Positions 56,508 through 56,595 of a DNA stretch of 56,595 nt are shown piece by piece; position 1 is the stretch's first letter; every line of letters starts with the position of its first letter. The notes beneath the pieces are model-generated. The model searched no databases. It saw nothing but the letters and a program-made list of their open reading frames with translations, and was not told the origin of the DNA. The stretch spans positions 1-56,595 of the forward strand of contig JAJYEE010000017.1 of the NCBI GenBank assembly GCA_021790335.1, written 5' to 3'. The translations under genes were made by a program, and so were the position numbers. This stretch comes from Pseudomonadota bacterium (GTDB lineage: Bacteria > Pseudomonadota > Gammaproteobacteria > Acidiferrobacterales > UBA6901).

Positions 56508-56595
56508 TCATGGCCGCAGAACGCGCAGGCCCAGATGCTTTTCAATCGGGTCGAAGTCCCGATCACTATGCAGCAAGCGATGGCGGTTCTGGACG
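56508..56595 (-). CDS. VapC-type PIN-domain toxin, 3' end only
   Basis: Not in a large open frame because the window cuts it. On the minus strand the last 28 codons read HRLLHSDRDFDPIEKHLGLR and end with a TGA at 56508-56510. This is the C-terminus of VapC endoribonucleases, in which the D of SDRDFD is an active-site acid. The antitoxin vapB would lie to the right, outside the window. Toxin-antitoxin plus IS remnant marks this end as accessory DNA. Confidence 0.8.
   Translation of the reverse strand, partial: VQNRHRLLHSDRDFDPIEKHLGLRVLRP

Overview
The window is a 56.6 kb stretch of chromosome from a GC-rich proteobacterium that probably oxidises sulfur and also uses or resists nitrogen oxides. 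Evidence for this is dissimilatory sulfite reductase (dsrAB, start of the operon) at the left edge, haem A synthase and a SCO copper chaperone for cytochrome oxidase, a Dnr-type regulator with molybdenum cofactor genes, several NnrS-like membrane proteins and hemerythrins, and the standard gatCAB / mreBCD-mrdA-rodA-rlpA / dat-ybeD-lipB-lipA blocks. A gamma- or betaproteobacterial sulfur oxidiser fits. The lineage cannot be fixed by eye.

Layout. 1-1926 (minus): dsrB (cut by the window) and dsrA. 2636-4739 (plus): SCO1/SenC and ctaA. 4957-9381 (plus): nnrS, then an operon of hemerythrin, a second NnrS-like protein, SirB-like and DUF2249-hemerythrin. 9606-16592 (minus): a CHRD-like secreted protein, a porin-cytochrome fusion resembling Cyc2, DUF3617, a Yip1-like protein, rsmE, hemolysin III, a DksA/TraR zinc-finger protein and DUF72. 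17116-20075 (minus): moeA, a thioredoxin fused to an NnrS-like membrane half, a lipoyl (GcvH-like) protein and a mini NnrS-like protein. 20170-26004 (plus): dnr, moaB, moaC, DUF2892 and a 1179-residue fused flavoprotein. 26554-34870: HD-GYP, orphan ParA, ClcB-type channel, DUF2905, patatin, VOC and MIP18-type proteins, separated by unusually long gene-poor spacers. 34909-40011 (minus): glycosyltransferase and gatBAC. 40165-50685 (plus): cell-shape, D-amino-acid and lipoate genes plus a DUF218 protein. 51049-54745 (minus): RpfG-like regulator and glgB. 54746-56595: remnant of an IS21 element, repeats and the 3' end of a vapC toxin gene.

The most coherent signal is a Dnr/FNR regulon. Five sites of the form TTGA(T/C)-N4-(A/G)TCAA lie upstream of dsrA, nnrS, the hemerythrin operon, the Cyc2-like gene and the mini-NnrS/lipoyl/thioredoxin operon. 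In every case a recognisable or weak -10 hexamer lies exactly 22 nt beyond the site, which is the geometry of a class II FNR-type promoter (site centred at -41.5). The regulator gene dnr lies next to one of these sites, lacks an N-terminal cysteine cluster and carries an E-x-x-S-R recognition helix. Together these suggest that sulfur oxidation, an outer-membrane electron conduit and a nitric-oxide defence module are switched on together under low oxygen or NO. The least described part is the 20075-18485 operon, where a lipoyl carrier, a thioredoxin-membrane fusion and a stand-alone NnrS-like half sit together.
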